Shown here: positions 8,101 to 15,283 of the stretch, piece after piece
Numbering within the stretch: the stretch's first letter is position 1
Layout of the letters: each line of letters starts with the position of its first letter
Assembly: GCA_022824525.1 (NCBI GenBank)
Contig: JAJDZT010000081.1
Coordinates: 1-39,026 of the forward strand
DNA: 39,026 nucleotides
Direction: 5' to 3'
Origin: Silicimonas sp.
GTDB taxonomy: Bacteria; Pseudomonadota; Alphaproteobacteria; Rhodobacterales; Rhodobacteraceae
Position numbers and translations under genes: made by a program
The notes under the pieces: model-generated
What the model was told of the DNA's origin: nothing
What the model saw: the letters and a program-made list of their open reading frames with translations, nothing else
Databases searched by the model: none

Positions 8101-8555
8101 ACGGCTCATGGGAGAGCGATGCGAGCCCGAAAGGCCCGGCAACGGGAACGGCTCCCCATGCCCCTTTCCTTGTCAGCGAGCGGTTTCTTCCAGGGCCCAC
8201 GGGAGAGTTGAACCGACTGACCACGCACCCGAGACCGCCGGTTCTTTGCTGCGGTCCGGGGCCGGATGCTGCGCACGCGCAAGCTGAGGCGGTCAGAGCC
8301 CTTGGCGGAGTCGCACGGATTGTCGAAGGTCGCATGTCTCCCGAGGAACTGGCTGACGCCGATGGCTTCTCATCCGTGCTTTGGTGGGGCGATGCGGAAA
8401 CGGCACGTGCCTTCGCCGTCGCGCTCGCGGACCGGGATGGACCGATCCTGCCTGTCATAACGGCGATGCCGGACACGGCACATGTTCTCCACGAACGCCA
8501 TTTGTGTGTGGACACGACGGCGGCTGGTGGGAATGCAGCGTTGTTGGCCGGGTGA
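5148..8555 (+). CDS. putA: bifunctional proline dehydrogenase / P5C dehydrogenase (PutA)
   Basis: Oxidises proline to glutamate in two steps, an FAD proline dehydrogenase and an NAD aldehyde dehydrogenase joined by substrate channelling. At 1135 aa it is a long PutA but lacks the N-terminal ribbon-helix-helix repressor domain of enterobacterial PutA, which fits regulation by a separate PutR. The PRODH barrel covers about 80-460 (KGAYWDTEMK; a C-terminal RRLLENGANSSFVHQ-type segment). The ALDH domain covers about 530-970, with ISPWNFPLAIF, a TETGGLNA-type glutamate region (here AETGGLNAM) and the catalytic cysteine in SAGQRCSALR. A C-terminal domain of about 130 residues follows. The frame opens at a GTG at 5136, but GGAGG at 5138-5142 sits five bases before the GTG at 5148, which I take as the start. 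Confidence 0.97.
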   Translation: MASIPYPTLGLDPKFAPEREVLEHLVAEAALSDDLRAAIGKRAVQLVERIRAESDPTLMEHFLAEYGLSTKEGVALMCLAEAMLRVPDTFTMDALIEDKIVPSEWNKHIGTASSSLVNASTWALMLTGKVLEDARPGVAGTLRGAIKRLGEPVIRAAVKRAMKEMGKQFVLGESIEAALKEGRAWEDQGYTYSFDMLGEAARTRADAERYAADYAHAIETIGKAARFDSIVRIPGISIKLSALHPRYEVMQEARVMDELVPVVTRLARAARDHGIALHIDAEEQDRLVLSFKVIEAVLADTYLAGWDGFGVVVQAYGKRAGPALDVLYDMAERYDRRINIRLVKGAYWDTEMKLAQVQGLPDFTLFTSKVATDVSYICLAKKLFSMSDRLFPQFATHNAHTVAAVLEMADGRPFEFQRLHGMGERLHDIVLKDTGGHCRIYAPVGAHRDLLAYLVRRLLENGANSSFVHQIVDETVSADEIATDPFAALAEASAPKGLKAPNDLFEPSRANSRGWDLSDDETLVEIAAVRDTFPVDGSPLTVSEGSGRASAVTDPTTGKRLGAVVEADAATVASALEDAAVWSAPPAERARVLRRAADLYEAHHGELFGLLAREAGKTLLDCIGELREAVDFLRYYAAEGENRSGSARGIITAISPWNFPLAIFTGQISAALMAGNAVLAKPAEQTPLIAAGAIALLREAGVPRAALQLLPGDGATVGAALTSDPRVKGIVFTGSTETARIIARSAAEHLDPGTPLIAETGGLNAMIVDSTALPEQAVRDIVASAFQSAGQRCSALRCLYVQKDSAAHVTEMIKGAMDELRVGDPWDIRTDVGPVIDAEARDEIAAYVDARRERVLHQVAAPTSGFFVAPTLIEVDGIADLEREVFGPVLHIATFDGEDVDQIVRDVNARGYGLTFGLHTRIDGRVQEVTEALDVGNVYVNRNQIGAVVGSQPFGGEGLSGTGPKAGGPEYIRRFYAPAPAPEFDGSWESDASPKGPATGTAPHAPFLVSERFLPGPTGELNRLTTHPRPPVLCCGPGPDAAHAQAEAVRALGGVARIVEGRMSPEELADADGFSSVLWWGDAETARAFAVALADRDGPILPVITAMPDTAHVLHERHLCVDTTAAGGNAALLAG

Positions 8556-8652
8556 CTGTGAGCATTGGCACCGAAGGGTCCACTCCGCGTCATTCGGCTT
8601 GTAACTTCATCTAGCCGTTCGCGTTTCGAAGCCGCATCTCGCCTCCGCACTG

Positions 8653-9366
8653 TTACTTTCGTCGATAGCGGATCGTGCGCGAGAAGCGCTTCCATGCGGT
8701 CTTGAGACCGAGGCGGGATGGCGTGACATTCGCCTGCTGCATGATGTCCGCGTCGGCAAGTTGGATGTCCATTTCGCCGAGAAGACGCGGAATGGTCTCG
8801 CGCGGCATGTAATCGATCACTCGCACGTCTTCGAAAACGATTTGAAGGGCGGCGCGAAGCGCGTCGTAGTCGGCAAGCCAGCTGTCCGGCTCCGTATAGA
8901 AGCTTGATGTCGGATCATCACTGAGAGGCCAGCCGGATTTCTGCAACTCGCCTTTGTAGGATTCGAGGTAGGTCTCCGGTGACCGAAGCATGAGAAGGAT
9001 CGTGAACCTTGTCCCATCCGGGAAGAGGTCGCGCAGACGCTGCGCCTCATCCGGTTCGCGAATGAAGCTCAGAGCCTCGTTGGAAAAAAGCGCACGAGTT
9101 GTCCCTGCCCTGTCAAGGAACGTGGCGATACGTTTCCTGACACCGTCGGCAGTGACACCCTTTTTGGCGAACTTGATTCTGGCGATCGTTTCAAGGTCAG
9201 GGCGCAGTGATGCCATGTGCAATTCAACATGGTTGGCGTGCGACAGCTGGCCGGTGAAGAAAGCGAGGTCGTGCTGTGCCTTCAGCACATCCGCCTTGTC
9301 ACGCAGAAACCGTTGAAAGGCAGTCGTGCCAGTCTTGTGGGTCCCGATGTGCAGATAGACATGCAT
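8653..9366 (-). CDS. sulfotransferase-like P-loop protein
   Basis: 237-aa protein whose N-terminus MHVYLHIGTHKTGTTAFQ carries a KTGTT loop, the 5'-phosphosulfate-binding P-loop of the sulfotransferase fold. LLMLRSPETYLESYKGEL at about 135 resembles the 3'-phosphate-binding Arg/Ser region. The C-terminus is basic (RFSRTIRYRRK). Such proteins in marine alphaproteobacteria often modify surface glycans, but the acceptor cannot be inferred here. The frame is open upstream to 9450. I chose ATG 9366 because the P-loop then sits at the expected distance; an ATG at 9396 is possible. The gene follows the rpsI terminator, so it is probably transcribed separately, and is convergent with putA. Confidence 0.8.
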   Translation of the reverse strand: MHVYLHIGTHKTGTTAFQRFLRDKADVLKAQHDLAFFTGQLSHANHVELHMASLRPDLETIARIKFAKKGVTADGVRKRIATFLDRAGTTRALFSNEALSFIREPDEAQRLRDLFPDGTRFTILLMLRSPETYLESYKGELQKSGWPLSDDPTSSFYTEPDSWLADYDALRAALQIVFEDVRVIDYMPRETIPRLLGEMDIQLADADIMQQANVTPSRLGLKTAWKRFSRTIRYRRK

Positions 9367-9434
9367 GAGATGCGCTTTGTTTCCTGCGACAGTCATCCCG
9401 GGCCTGCGCGGTGAACGCAAGGGCCGGTCAAAGA

Positions 9435-9462
9435 AAAAGGCCCCGGGCATGCGGGGCCTTTT
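9435..9462 (-). terminator. rho-independent terminator of rplM-rpsI
   Basis: AAAAGGCCCC-gggcatgc-GGGGCCTTTT is a perfect 10-bp stem with an 8-base loop, followed on the minus strand by a T-rich tail (rc of 9430-9440). It lies 21 bp past the rpsI stop codon, so it ends the ribosomal-protein operon. Confidence 0.9.
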
Positions 9463-9483
9463 CGAAATTCGAGATGGGCAAGA

Positions 9484-10002
9484 TCAACGCTTGGAGAACT
9501 GGAAGCTCTTACGGGCCTTGGCCTTACCGTATTTCTTCCGCTCGACCACGCGGCTGTCACGGGTCAGGAAGCCTGCTGCTTTCAGTGCGCCGCGGAGCGA
9601 TGGATCATAAAGCTGAAGCGCTTTCGAGATGCCGTGCTTGACCGCGCCAGCCTGCCCCGAAAGGCCGCCACCCTTGACGGTCGCTTGCACGTCGAACTGG
9701 CCATCAACGCCTGCAACCGTGAACGGCTGACGCAGGATCATCTGCAGCACAGGGCGCGCGAAATAGGCGTCCATGTCCTTGCCGTTGACGGTGACCTTGC
9801 CGGAGCCCGGCTTGATCCAGACACGTGCAACGGCGTCCTTACGCTTGCCGGTGGCATAGGAGCGGCCCAGATCGTCACGAACCGGTTCGCGGCTCACAAC
9901 CGTTTCGGTTACCGGCGCTGCGACTTCAGCTTCAGCCGGAGCGGCGGCGGTTTCGCCCACGACCTCTTTCAGGTCGTCGAGGGATTTGACTTCATCTGCC
10001 AT
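9484..10002 (-). CDS. rpsI: 30S ribosomal protein S9
   Basis: Small-subunit protein whose C-terminal tail reaches the decoding centre. The S9 core starts near residue 45 ([14 protein letters not shown]) and ends with the conserved basic tail [15 protein letters not shown]. The 172-aa length reflects an acidic Ala/Glu-rich N-terminal extension of about 43 residues, which is common in alphaproteobacteria. The gene starts 2 bp after the rplM stop, and its ribosome site GGAGC lies inside the end of rplM, so the two are cotranscribed and probably translationally coupled. Confidence 0.98.
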   Translation of the reverse strand: MADEVKSLDDLKEVVGETAAAPAEAEVAAPVTETVVSREPVRDDLGRSYATGKRKDAVARVWIKPGSGKVTVNGKDMDAYFARPVLQMILRQPFTVAGVDGQFDVQATVKGGGLSGQAGAVKHGISKALQLYDPSLRGALKAAGFLTRDSRVVERKKYGKAKARKSFQFSKR

Positions 10003-10004
10003 GA

Positions 10005-10463
10005 TTAGCTCCGGGTGTTCTTCTTGTTCATGGACGCGACGTCCAGAACAGTGGGGTTCTGCGCTTCATGCGGGTGCTCTGCCCCGGCATAGACGCGAAG
10101 ATTGGTCATCTGCTTGCGGGACAGACGGTTGCCGGGAAGCATGCGCTTGACGGCTTGCGTGACTACGCGCTCGGGGTACTTGCCCTCAAGGATTTCGCCG
10201 GTGGTGCGGGACTTGATGCCGCCCGGGTAACCCGTGTGCCAGTAGTTCGGCTTGTTGCGCTTGTCGCCCGTCACCTGCACCTTTTCGGCGTTGATGACGA
10301 TCACATTGTCGCCCATGTCCATGTTCGGAGTGAAGCTCGCCTTGTGCTTGCCGCGCAGGCGCATGGCGACGATCGAGGCAAGGCGGCCCAGAACGATGCC
10401 TTCGGCGTCGATCAGGATCCATTGCTTGTCGATGTCCGCCGGTGTTGCGGTGAACGTCTTCAT
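10005..10463 (-). CDS. rplM: 50S ribosomal protein L13
   Basis: Early-assembly large-subunit protein. The 152-aa length fits the family. [16 protein letters not shown] at the N-terminus, [12 protein letters not shown] at about 53 and the [12 protein letters not shown] block at about 108 are L13 hallmarks. It is the first gene of the rplM-rpsI operon, with a candidate promoter at 10506-10533 and a leader of about 40 nt. Confidence 0.98.
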   Translation of the reverse strand: MKTFTATPADIDKQWILIDAEGIVLGRLASIVAMRLRGKHKASFTPNMDMGDNVIVINAEKVQVTGDKRNKPNYWHTGYPGGIKSRTTGEILEGKYPERVVTQAVKRMLPGNRLSRKQMTNLRVYAGAEHPHEAQNPTVLDVASMNKKNTRS

Positions 10464-10505
10464 GTGTTCGTGCCCTTTTGGGGTGAAAATTCTTAAGATG
10501 GGCGG

Positions 10506-10533
10506 GTTCTAAGGAATTTTGGCACACAGTCAA
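10506..10533 (-). promoter_or_regulatory. candidate sigma-70-type promoter of rplM-rpsI
   Basis: On the minus strand TTGACT (10528-10533) and TAGAAC (10506-10511) are separated by 16 bp. The start site would fall about 35-40 bases before the rplM ATG. The -35 is five of six to consensus and the -10 four of six. This is prediction only. Confidence 0.55.
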
Positions 10534-10581
10534 TAGAGGCATTCCGGAATAAATTGTTTAGATTCAAAGACTTGAAATTTA

Positions 10582-10595
10582 GGTATTAAAATACC
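10582..10595. other. 14-bp palindrome in the rplM upstream region
   Basis: GGTATT-AA-AATACC is a perfect inverted repeat in the AT-rich 270-bp gap between rplM and the small membrane gene at 10735. It could be an operator, but with no paralogous site in the window its role is unknown. The rest of the gap shows no ORF. Confidence 0.3.
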
Positions 10596-10734
10596 CCAAT
10601 TATTTCCAATGATTTTGGCGCAACATCGCCCAGAAAAATCATCGAACTGTCAAAACATTTTACTCAACCGGCCTCAATCCGGGGTTAAGCTGTTCATGTT
10701 CAGTTAAAGTACACACGAGTGAAGGTGTTACGTT

Positions 10735-10902
10735 ATGATTGCAAGTATATTTGTCTTCTTCGTCGCTGCAGGCATTACCATTGCTTCAGTCGTCTATAGT
10801 GGCGGAGGACTTTTCCCGCTTCTTGGTGCTTTGGCCACGATCGCTCTGTTCTTTCAGTGCGCCGCATTGGTCATGCGCAAGGCGGAAGTCGATATCAACT
10901 GA
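10735..10902 (+). CDS. 55-aa small membrane protein, unknown function
   Basis: The ATG at 10735 opens a 55-codon frame for a very hydrophobic protein with two predicted membrane helices (about 3-21 and 27-47), a Gly-rich turn (SGGGLFP) between them, and a short charged tail (MRKAEVDIN). GAAGG at 10721-10725 is a good ribosome site nine bases before the ATG, and a perfect rho-independent terminator follows 21 bp after the stop. These signals make this a real monocistronic gene despite its size. I do not recognise a family. Confidence 0.75.
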   Translation: MIASIFVFFVAAGITIASVVYSGGGLFPLLGALATIALFFQCAALVMRKAEVDIN

Positions 10903-10923
10903 ATCGACAACAGCTGCCATATG

Positions 10924-10955
10924 AAAAGGCGCCTTGCGGGGCGCCTTTTCTTTTT
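10924..10955 (+). terminator. rho-independent terminator of the small membrane gene
   Basis: AAAAGGCGCC-ttgcgg-GGCGCCTTTT is a perfect 10-bp stem with a 6-base loop, followed by CTTTTT. It stands 21 bp after the stop of the 55-aa gene and 34 bp before the next plus-strand gene, so that gene needs its own promoter or read-through. Confidence 0.9.
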
Positions 10956-10988
10956 GGAAATCCACCTCGCCGCGCGTAGCCTTGCGGC

Positions 10989-11585
10989 ATGTCGCGTCCA
11001 TTGCAGAACCGGGTCCTTGCCACCGGCGAAATCGTTGCCCACCCAGCCCGAGGCCGATTCATGGGCAACCGCGGCATCTTGCACGGGAATGATCAGCGAT
11101 TGGGCAGGCAAAGGTGGCAGCATAAGTCGTGGGTCACGTGTCGGCTCGTCTGGAAAGACTGGCATCGGACGGTGATGTCACCCAATGCGTATACCGAGCT
11201 GTTCTTCTGGGACGAAGCGGTTGCATTGGCAGCCGGTCACCGACCTTGCGCGCTCTGCCGGCGAGAGCATTACAACGCGTATCGCGAAGCGGCCGGCATG
11301 AGCGGCCCAGTGGCGGAGATGGATGCCGCTCTCCATGCCGAACGCGCCATTCCGCGACGGTTCGAGCAGAGACGCCATCAGGCTGGCGTCGAAAGCCTGC
11401 CGAACGGGACGATCATTTTGGAAGAAACACCGAAACTGATTTTCGACGACGCGGTTCACGAAGTGAGAGCTGACGGGTACGGCCCGCCAACGCCTCGCCC
11501 AATCGGCGCTGTCACGGTGTTGACACCGCCGATGTCCGTGCGCGCCATGGCTGAGGGATACGAGCCGGAATTGGTCATGCCGTAG
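10989..11585 (+). CDS. conserved protein of unknown function with CxxC motif
   Basis: 198-aa protein. I remember related proteobacterial proteins with the layout 'LQNRV...GEIVA...GRFMGNRGILH' at the N-terminus and 'TELFFWDEA.ALAAGHRPCALCRR' in the middle, all without an assigned role. The CALC pair beside Arg/His-rich sequence suggests metal or nucleic-acid binding; that is inference. There is no signal peptide or membrane helix, so it is probably cytoplasmic. The ATG at 10989 has only a weak ribosome site. It converges on the Uup-like gene. Confidence 0.85.
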   Translation: MSRPLQNRVLATGEIVAHPARGRFMGNRGILHGNDQRLGRQRWQHKSWVTCRLVWKDWHRTVMSPNAYTELFFWDEAVALAAGHRPCALCRREHYNAYREAAGMSGPVAEMDAALHAERAIPRRFEQRRHQAGVESLPNGTIILEETPKLIFDDAVHEVRADGYGPPTPRPIGAVTVLTPPMSVRAMAEGYEPELVMP

Positions 11586-11612
11586 TGCCCCCTGCTCTGC
11601 CGCACCTATGGG

Positions 11613-13424
11613 TCAGGAAGATTCGGCCCTTTCCGCCAGTGTCAGCCATTCCTCTTCCGACGCGGCCAGTTTCGCTTGGCGTTCGGCAAGAGCCTCCGTC
11701 GCCTTCGCAAATTTGACGGGTTCGCGGGTGTAGAGCTCGGCATCGCTCAGAAGGGTCTGAAGCTTACCGATTTCTGCTTCCAGCCGTTCCATCTCCGCGG
11801 GCAGTGCCTCCAACCGGTGTTTTTCCGTGAAGGTCAGGCCGGATGACACCTTTTCTGATGAAGTCGCCTCAGGTTTCGGAGCGCTCTTTTTGGGGGCTTC
11901 CTTCGATGCGTCCTGAAGCTGCCGCTTCGGGGCGTAGTCGGACCAACCACCGGCATGCACGACGATCCGCCCCGCCCCTTCAAGCGCGACGGTTGTCGTT
12001 GCGACGCGATCTATGAAATCGCGGTCGTGGCTGACAAGCAAAACGGTACCATCGTAGTCCGAAAGCACCTCCTGCAGCAGATCGAGTGTCTCGATGTCGA
12101 GATCGTTGGTCGGTTCGTCCAGCACCAGCAGGTTGGAGGGTTTCGCCATAATCCTTGCGAGAAGGAGCCGGGCTTTCTCCCCTCCCGAAAGCGCCCGGAC
12201 CGGAGCACGCGCCTGCGTTTCGTCGAACAGGAAGTCTTTGAGATAACCGACAACATGGCGGGGCGTGCCCCGGACCATGACTTGGTCGGCGCGTCCTGCC
12301 ACGCGGCTTGCCTTGTCTTCTGTCAGGCTTTCCCAAAGCGTTGCATCCGGATCGAGCGCCGCGCGGCGCTGATCAAACGTGGCGAGTTCGATATTCGTGC
12401 CGAGCGTCAGCGTTCCATTGTCCGGTTCGCGCTGACCGGTCAAAAGCTCGATCAGGGTGGTTTTGCCGATGCCATTCTGGCCGACAAAGGCAACGCGATC
12501 TCCGCGCATCACGCGAATGTCGAAGTTGCGGCAGATCAGCTTATCCCCGTACGCCTTTGTAATACCTTTGGCTTCAATGACACGCTTGCCTGACTTCGGC
12601 CCTTCGCCGAATTGCAGGGCAGCCGGGCCGTCCCGCGTGATCTGAGCGGCCCGTTCCGCGCGCAGCGCCTGAAGCGCGCGCACTCTGCCTTGATTGCGTT
12701 TACGGCGGGCGCTGATCCCTTCGACCGCCCAGCGCGCTTCAGCCTTGATCTTGCGATTGAGCTTGTGGCGAGCCTCGTCCTCTTCTTCCCAGGTTTTGTC
12801 TCGCCAAGCTTCGAATCCGTCGAAACTGCCGTCGCGTCGGCGCACCTCTCCGCGGTCGATCCAAAGGGTGGCGCGGGTGAGCGTACGCAGAAAGGCGCGG
12901 TCGTGACTGATCGTGACGAAGGCCTGCCTTGTTTCACGGAGACGGGTTTCAAGCCAGGCAATGGCTTCGATATCGAGGTGGTTGGTTGGCTCATCCAGCA
13001 ACATCAGATCTGGTGCCTCGGCCAGTAGTTTGGCGAGTGCGGCGCGTCGGCGCTCCCCGCCGGAGGCCTTCTCGGTCGAGGTTGCAGGGTCAAGCTTCAA
13101 GCCTTCGGCAGCAGCCTCGACTTTCCAAAGCTCGGCTGGCCCCAGATCGCGTATCGCGAAGTCGCCAAGCGTCGGGCAGCCTGCCATGTCCGGCTCCTGC
13201 TCCATATATCCCACTGATGTTCCTGCCGGCACGGTTCGTGTTCCCGCATCCGCCTCAACAAGTCCAGCCATCACTTTGAGAAGCGTGGATTTTCCCGAAC
13301 CGTTTCGGCCAACGAGTGCAAGACGATCCCCCTCTTGGATGACCAGCGAGAGATCGCGGAAAAGCGGATCGCCGCCAAATCCAAGCCGGATATCGGCGAG
13401 TTGCAAGATGGGAGGCCGTGCCAT
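11613..13424 (-). CDS. uup: ABC-F family ATPase, Uup-like
   Basis: 603-aa tandem ABC ATPase with no membrane segments. Walker A motifs are GRNGSGKST (about 38) and GQNGIGKTT (about 316). The signature/Walker B pairs are ASGGERRR..LLDEPTNHLD and LSGGEKAR..VLDEPTNDLD. The EAWRDKTWEEEDEARHKL segment is the arm/linker. The C-terminal coiled coil (about 530-600, LPAEMERLEAEIGKLQ) is the Uup-type DNA- or ribosome-binding tail. Uup proteins affect transposon excision, branched DNA and ribosome function. This is the second ABC-F in the window; it differs from the one at 2438 by its Uup-type tail and SGGERRR signature. The gene starts 79 bp downstream of the olsB stop. Confidence 0.92.
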   Translation of the reverse strand: MARPPILQLADIRLGFGGDPLFRDLSLVIQEGDRLALVGRNGSGKSTLLKVMAGLVEADAGTRTVPAGTSVGYMEQEPDMAGCPTLGDFAIRDLGPAELWKVEAAAEGLKLDPATSTEKASGGERRRAALAKLLAEAPDLMLLDEPTNHLDIEAIAWLETRLRETRQAFVTISHDRAFLRTLTRATLWIDRGEVRRRDGSFDGFEAWRDKTWEEEDEARHKLNRKIKAEARWAVEGISARRKRNQGRVRALQALRAERAAQITRDGPAALQFGEGPKSGKRVIEAKGITKAYGDKLICRNFDIRVMRGDRVAFVGQNGIGKTTLIELLTGQREPDNGTLTLGTNIELATFDQRRAALDPDATLWESLTEDKASRVAGRADQVMVRGTPRHVVGYLKDFLFDETQARAPVRALSGGEKARLLLARIMAKPSNLLVLDEPTNDLDIETLDLLQEVLSDYDGTVLLVSHDRDFIDRVATTTVALEGAGRIVVHAGGWSDYAPKRQLQDASKEAPKKSAPKPEATSSEKVSSGLTFTEKHRLEALPAEMERLEAEIGKLQTLLSDAELYTREPVKFAKATEALAERQAKLAASEEEWLTLAERAESS

Positions 13425-13503
13425 GGGCGCGGGCTAAGACCGGAGCGTCACGGCGTCAAGAGGCACAAGGGACTGCTGTTTGGGGTAGACCGCCTCCGCG
13501 CAC

Positions 13504-14247
13504 TCACCCGGCGACGGCCCTCAGCGCCCTCGCCCGCGCAGGCGGGATGGCCCGGATTTCGAGGCCAGTGAAAACGTGGAGTGTATTCATATCGGTGTCG
13601 ACAACTGCATGATCGCTGACCCATCCCCCCATGGTCAGGTAGCTTCGAAGCAGCGGGGGCATGGTCTTGAGCGCCAGCTTCCGATCGGGGGACCGACGAA
13701 GTGCCCGGGCGAACCGGAAGACATTGGGGGCTTTGATGCGTGGCAGCCACCTCCGAGGTGCCAGATGGCGTTCTTTGAGCATCGCGAAAGCGTCCGTGTA
13801 AGCTTGCGTGTCTGTCCCATGGAAGGAGGAACAGCCAAAGAGCAGCTCGACGCCCTCTTCGTCGACAAATCGCGTCACAGCACCCCAGGCGACACGAAGA
13901 ATGTCAGGGTCTTTGCACCCGGGGGCGACGCAAAACCGACCCATCTCGACCATGGGTTTTCCGAAGTCCCGGAGCGCCTCGAGTTCATAATACTGGGCGC
14001 TGTAGCTCCGTGAGATATCGGCGCCCGAGGAAAGCGGCAGCAATCTGAATGTGGCGACCAGTTCACCGGTCTTTGCGTGCTCGATCAGAACATGCCTGCA
14101 GATGCCGTCAAATGCGTCAGTATCACGTCCGTCCGGCCGCTCCGCCGCACCCGTTGACGCGATGAAACTCAGGTAGCGAAGGCGCTGTGCAGCCTCGACA
14201 TCAGAAGACGTCTCCGCGAAACGTGATCGGTAGCTGCGTTTCATCAT
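13504..14247 (-). CDS. olsB: OlsB-like L-ornithine N(alpha)-acyltransferase
   Basis: GNAT-fold acyltransferase that makes lyso-ornithine lipid from ornithine and 3-hydroxyacyl-ACP, the first step of ornithine-lipid synthesis in the inner membrane. Visible marks are RLRYLSFIA near the N-terminus, a DAFD..CRHVLIEHAKTGELVATFRLLP core, and VEMGRFCVAP followed by LLFGCSSFHGTD, all typical of OlsB-type sequences. The frame is open to 14319. I chose ATG 14247, which has AGGGAG six bases upstream (247 aa); ATG 14244 follows directly. The olsA acyltransferase that finishes the lipid is not next to it. It is divergent from msrB over a shared palindrome. Confidence 0.87.
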   Translation of the reverse strand: MMKRSYRSRFAETSSDVEAAQRLRYLSFIASTGAAERPDGRDTDAFDGICRHVLIEHAKTGELVATFRLLPLSSGADISRSYSAQYYELEALRDFGKPMVEMGRFCVAPGCKDPDILRVAWGAVTRFVDEEGVELLFGCSSFHGTDTQAYTDAFAMLKERHLAPRRWLPRIKAPNVFRFARALRRSPDRKLALKTMPPLLRSYLTMGGWVSDHAVVDTDMNTLHVFTGLEIRAIPPARARALRAVAG

Positions 14248-14281
14248 GCCGCGCTCCCTTGGTCGGCGCCTATGGCCTACT

Positions 14282-14319
14282 ATATGTTGGCGGGAAACAT
14301 GACATGCAACATATGTCAT
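14282..14319. promoter_or_regulatory. symmetrical divergent promoter/operator, olsB-msrB
   Basis: ATATGTTG (14282-14289) and CAACATAT (14308-14315) are perfect inverted arms. A second overlapping pair is ATGACAT (14299-14305) and ATGTCAT (14313-14319). Read rightwards this gives TTGGCG-17-CATATG for msrB; read leftwards it gives TTGCAT-17-CATATA for olsB. Thus one palindrome supplies the -35 and -10 of both genes, and a dimeric regulator there would control both. No regulator is identified. Confidence 0.5.
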
Positions 14320-14343
14320 CCGTACGACAAAGAGGGTGAACAG

Positions 14344-14739
14344 GTGGACAAAGTTGTAAAATCGGACGCGGAGTGGCGCGAACAGCTAAATGAGCTTGAA
14401 TATAAGGTGCTTCGCAAGCACGGGACGGAGCGTGCGTTCACAAACGACAACTTCCCGAAAGAACCGGGCATTTTCACGTGCAAAGGCTGCGGGGCACCTT
14501 TATTCGATCAGGCCCACAAGTTCGACAGCGGAACAGGCTGGCCTTCGTTCTATCAGCCGATGGACGCGGAAATGGTCGGGGAAACCGATGACAGAAGCTT
14601 TTTCATGCGCCGGACAGAAGTTCATTGCGCGCGCTGTGACGGGCATCTCGGCCACGTATTCCCGGACGGACCAAACCCGACAGGCTTGCGCTATTGCATA
14701 AACGGCGTCTCCCTCGACTTTCAGCCAGAGGAAGACTGA
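14344..14739 (+). CDS. msrB: peptide-methionine (R)-S-oxide reductase MsrB
   Basis: Repairs methionine-R-sulfoxide in oxidised proteins. Two CxxC pairs (CKGCG and CARCD) bind structural zinc, SGTGWPSF is the conserved core, and RYCINGVSLDF holds the catalytic cysteine. The frame is open to an ATG at 14272, but that crosses the palindromic promoter region. The GTG at 14344 has AGAGGG at 14331-14336, seven bases upstream, and gives the usual 131-aa length, so I chose it. Its stop codon lies inside a hairpin shared with convergent bamE. Confidence 0.95.
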   Translation: MDKVVKSDAEWREQLNELEYKVLRKHGTERAFTNDNFPKEPGIFTCKGCGAPLFDQAHKFDSGTGWPSFYQPMDAEMVGETDDRSFFMRRTEVHCARCDGHLGHVFPDGPNPTGLRYCINGVSLDFQPEED

Positions 14740-14756
14740 GGCGGCGACGCCTCAGT
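14735..14756. terminator. bidirectional terminator overlapping the msrB and bamE stop codons
   Basis: ACTGAGGC-ggcgac-GCCTCAGT is a perfect 8-bp stem, extendable by GAAG/TTTC with one wobble, and followed by T-rich sequence on both strands. The msrB TGA (14737-14739) is in the left arm, and the bamE TGA (complement of 14752-14754) is in the right arm. Confidence 0.85.
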
Positions 14757-15207
14757 TTTCTTCGAGGAACTCACCCGGGTTGAAGTTGCCGAGGTTCGAG
14801 AAGAGCTGGCGCAAGAAGCTGATGCCGCGCGTGTTGGAGGTGGTCACACGGCGTGACAGGACCACGACCCTGCCCTCCTCCAGCCCGAAGCGTTCAACGT
14901 TTTCGACGATACCGCTTTCCTGAAAGCTGACGGCAACGACTTCACGGTTCACTTCGACAGGTTCGCGCCAGAGAAACGTCTCGTAATCCGATTTCACGTA
15001 GTACCATCCGAGGTCGTCAATGATGCCTTCGGTTCCGGGACGGCCCAGTATGCGTCCGACCGTTTCCTTGGTGTCGATGCCGACTTTCACTTCGGCCAGC
15101 AAGGCGTCATCCGGCACATAGCCGTGACTGTCGGTCAGCTTGGCCGCGCAGGCCGACAGCATGACCAGGCCTACGAGAAGAACGACTGTTTTCAACATGT
15201 ACCGCAT
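14752..15207 (-). CDS. bamE: BamE/SmpA-like outer-membrane assembly lipoprotein
   Basis: Lipoprotein of the outer-membrane beta-barrel assembly machine. The N-terminus MRYMLKTVVLLVGLVMLSACA is a lipoprotein signal with lipobox LSAC, so the mature protein starts at Cys20. The DALLAEVKVGIDTKETVGRI-type helix followed by a strand region (GWYYVKSDYETFLW) is the BamE fold: two helices against a three-stranded sheet. The 151-aa length is usual. It is divergent from yceD over 76 bp, a common alphaproteobacterial arrangement. ATG 15198 is an alternative start. Confidence 0.93.
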   Translation of the reverse strand: MRYMLKTVVLLVGLVMLSACAAKLTDSHGYVPDDALLAEVKVGIDTKETVGRILGRPGTEGIIDDLGWYYVKSDYETFLWREPVEVNREVVAVSFQESGIVENVERFGLEEGRVVVLSRRVTTSNTRGISFLRQLFSNLGNFNPGEFLEEN

Positions 15208-15283
15208 TCGAATTCCCGGCCCTTGCCTTCACCATATTTCCCCGGCATAGCCACAGACCGACCCCGGTTCAAGGACAAGCGCA

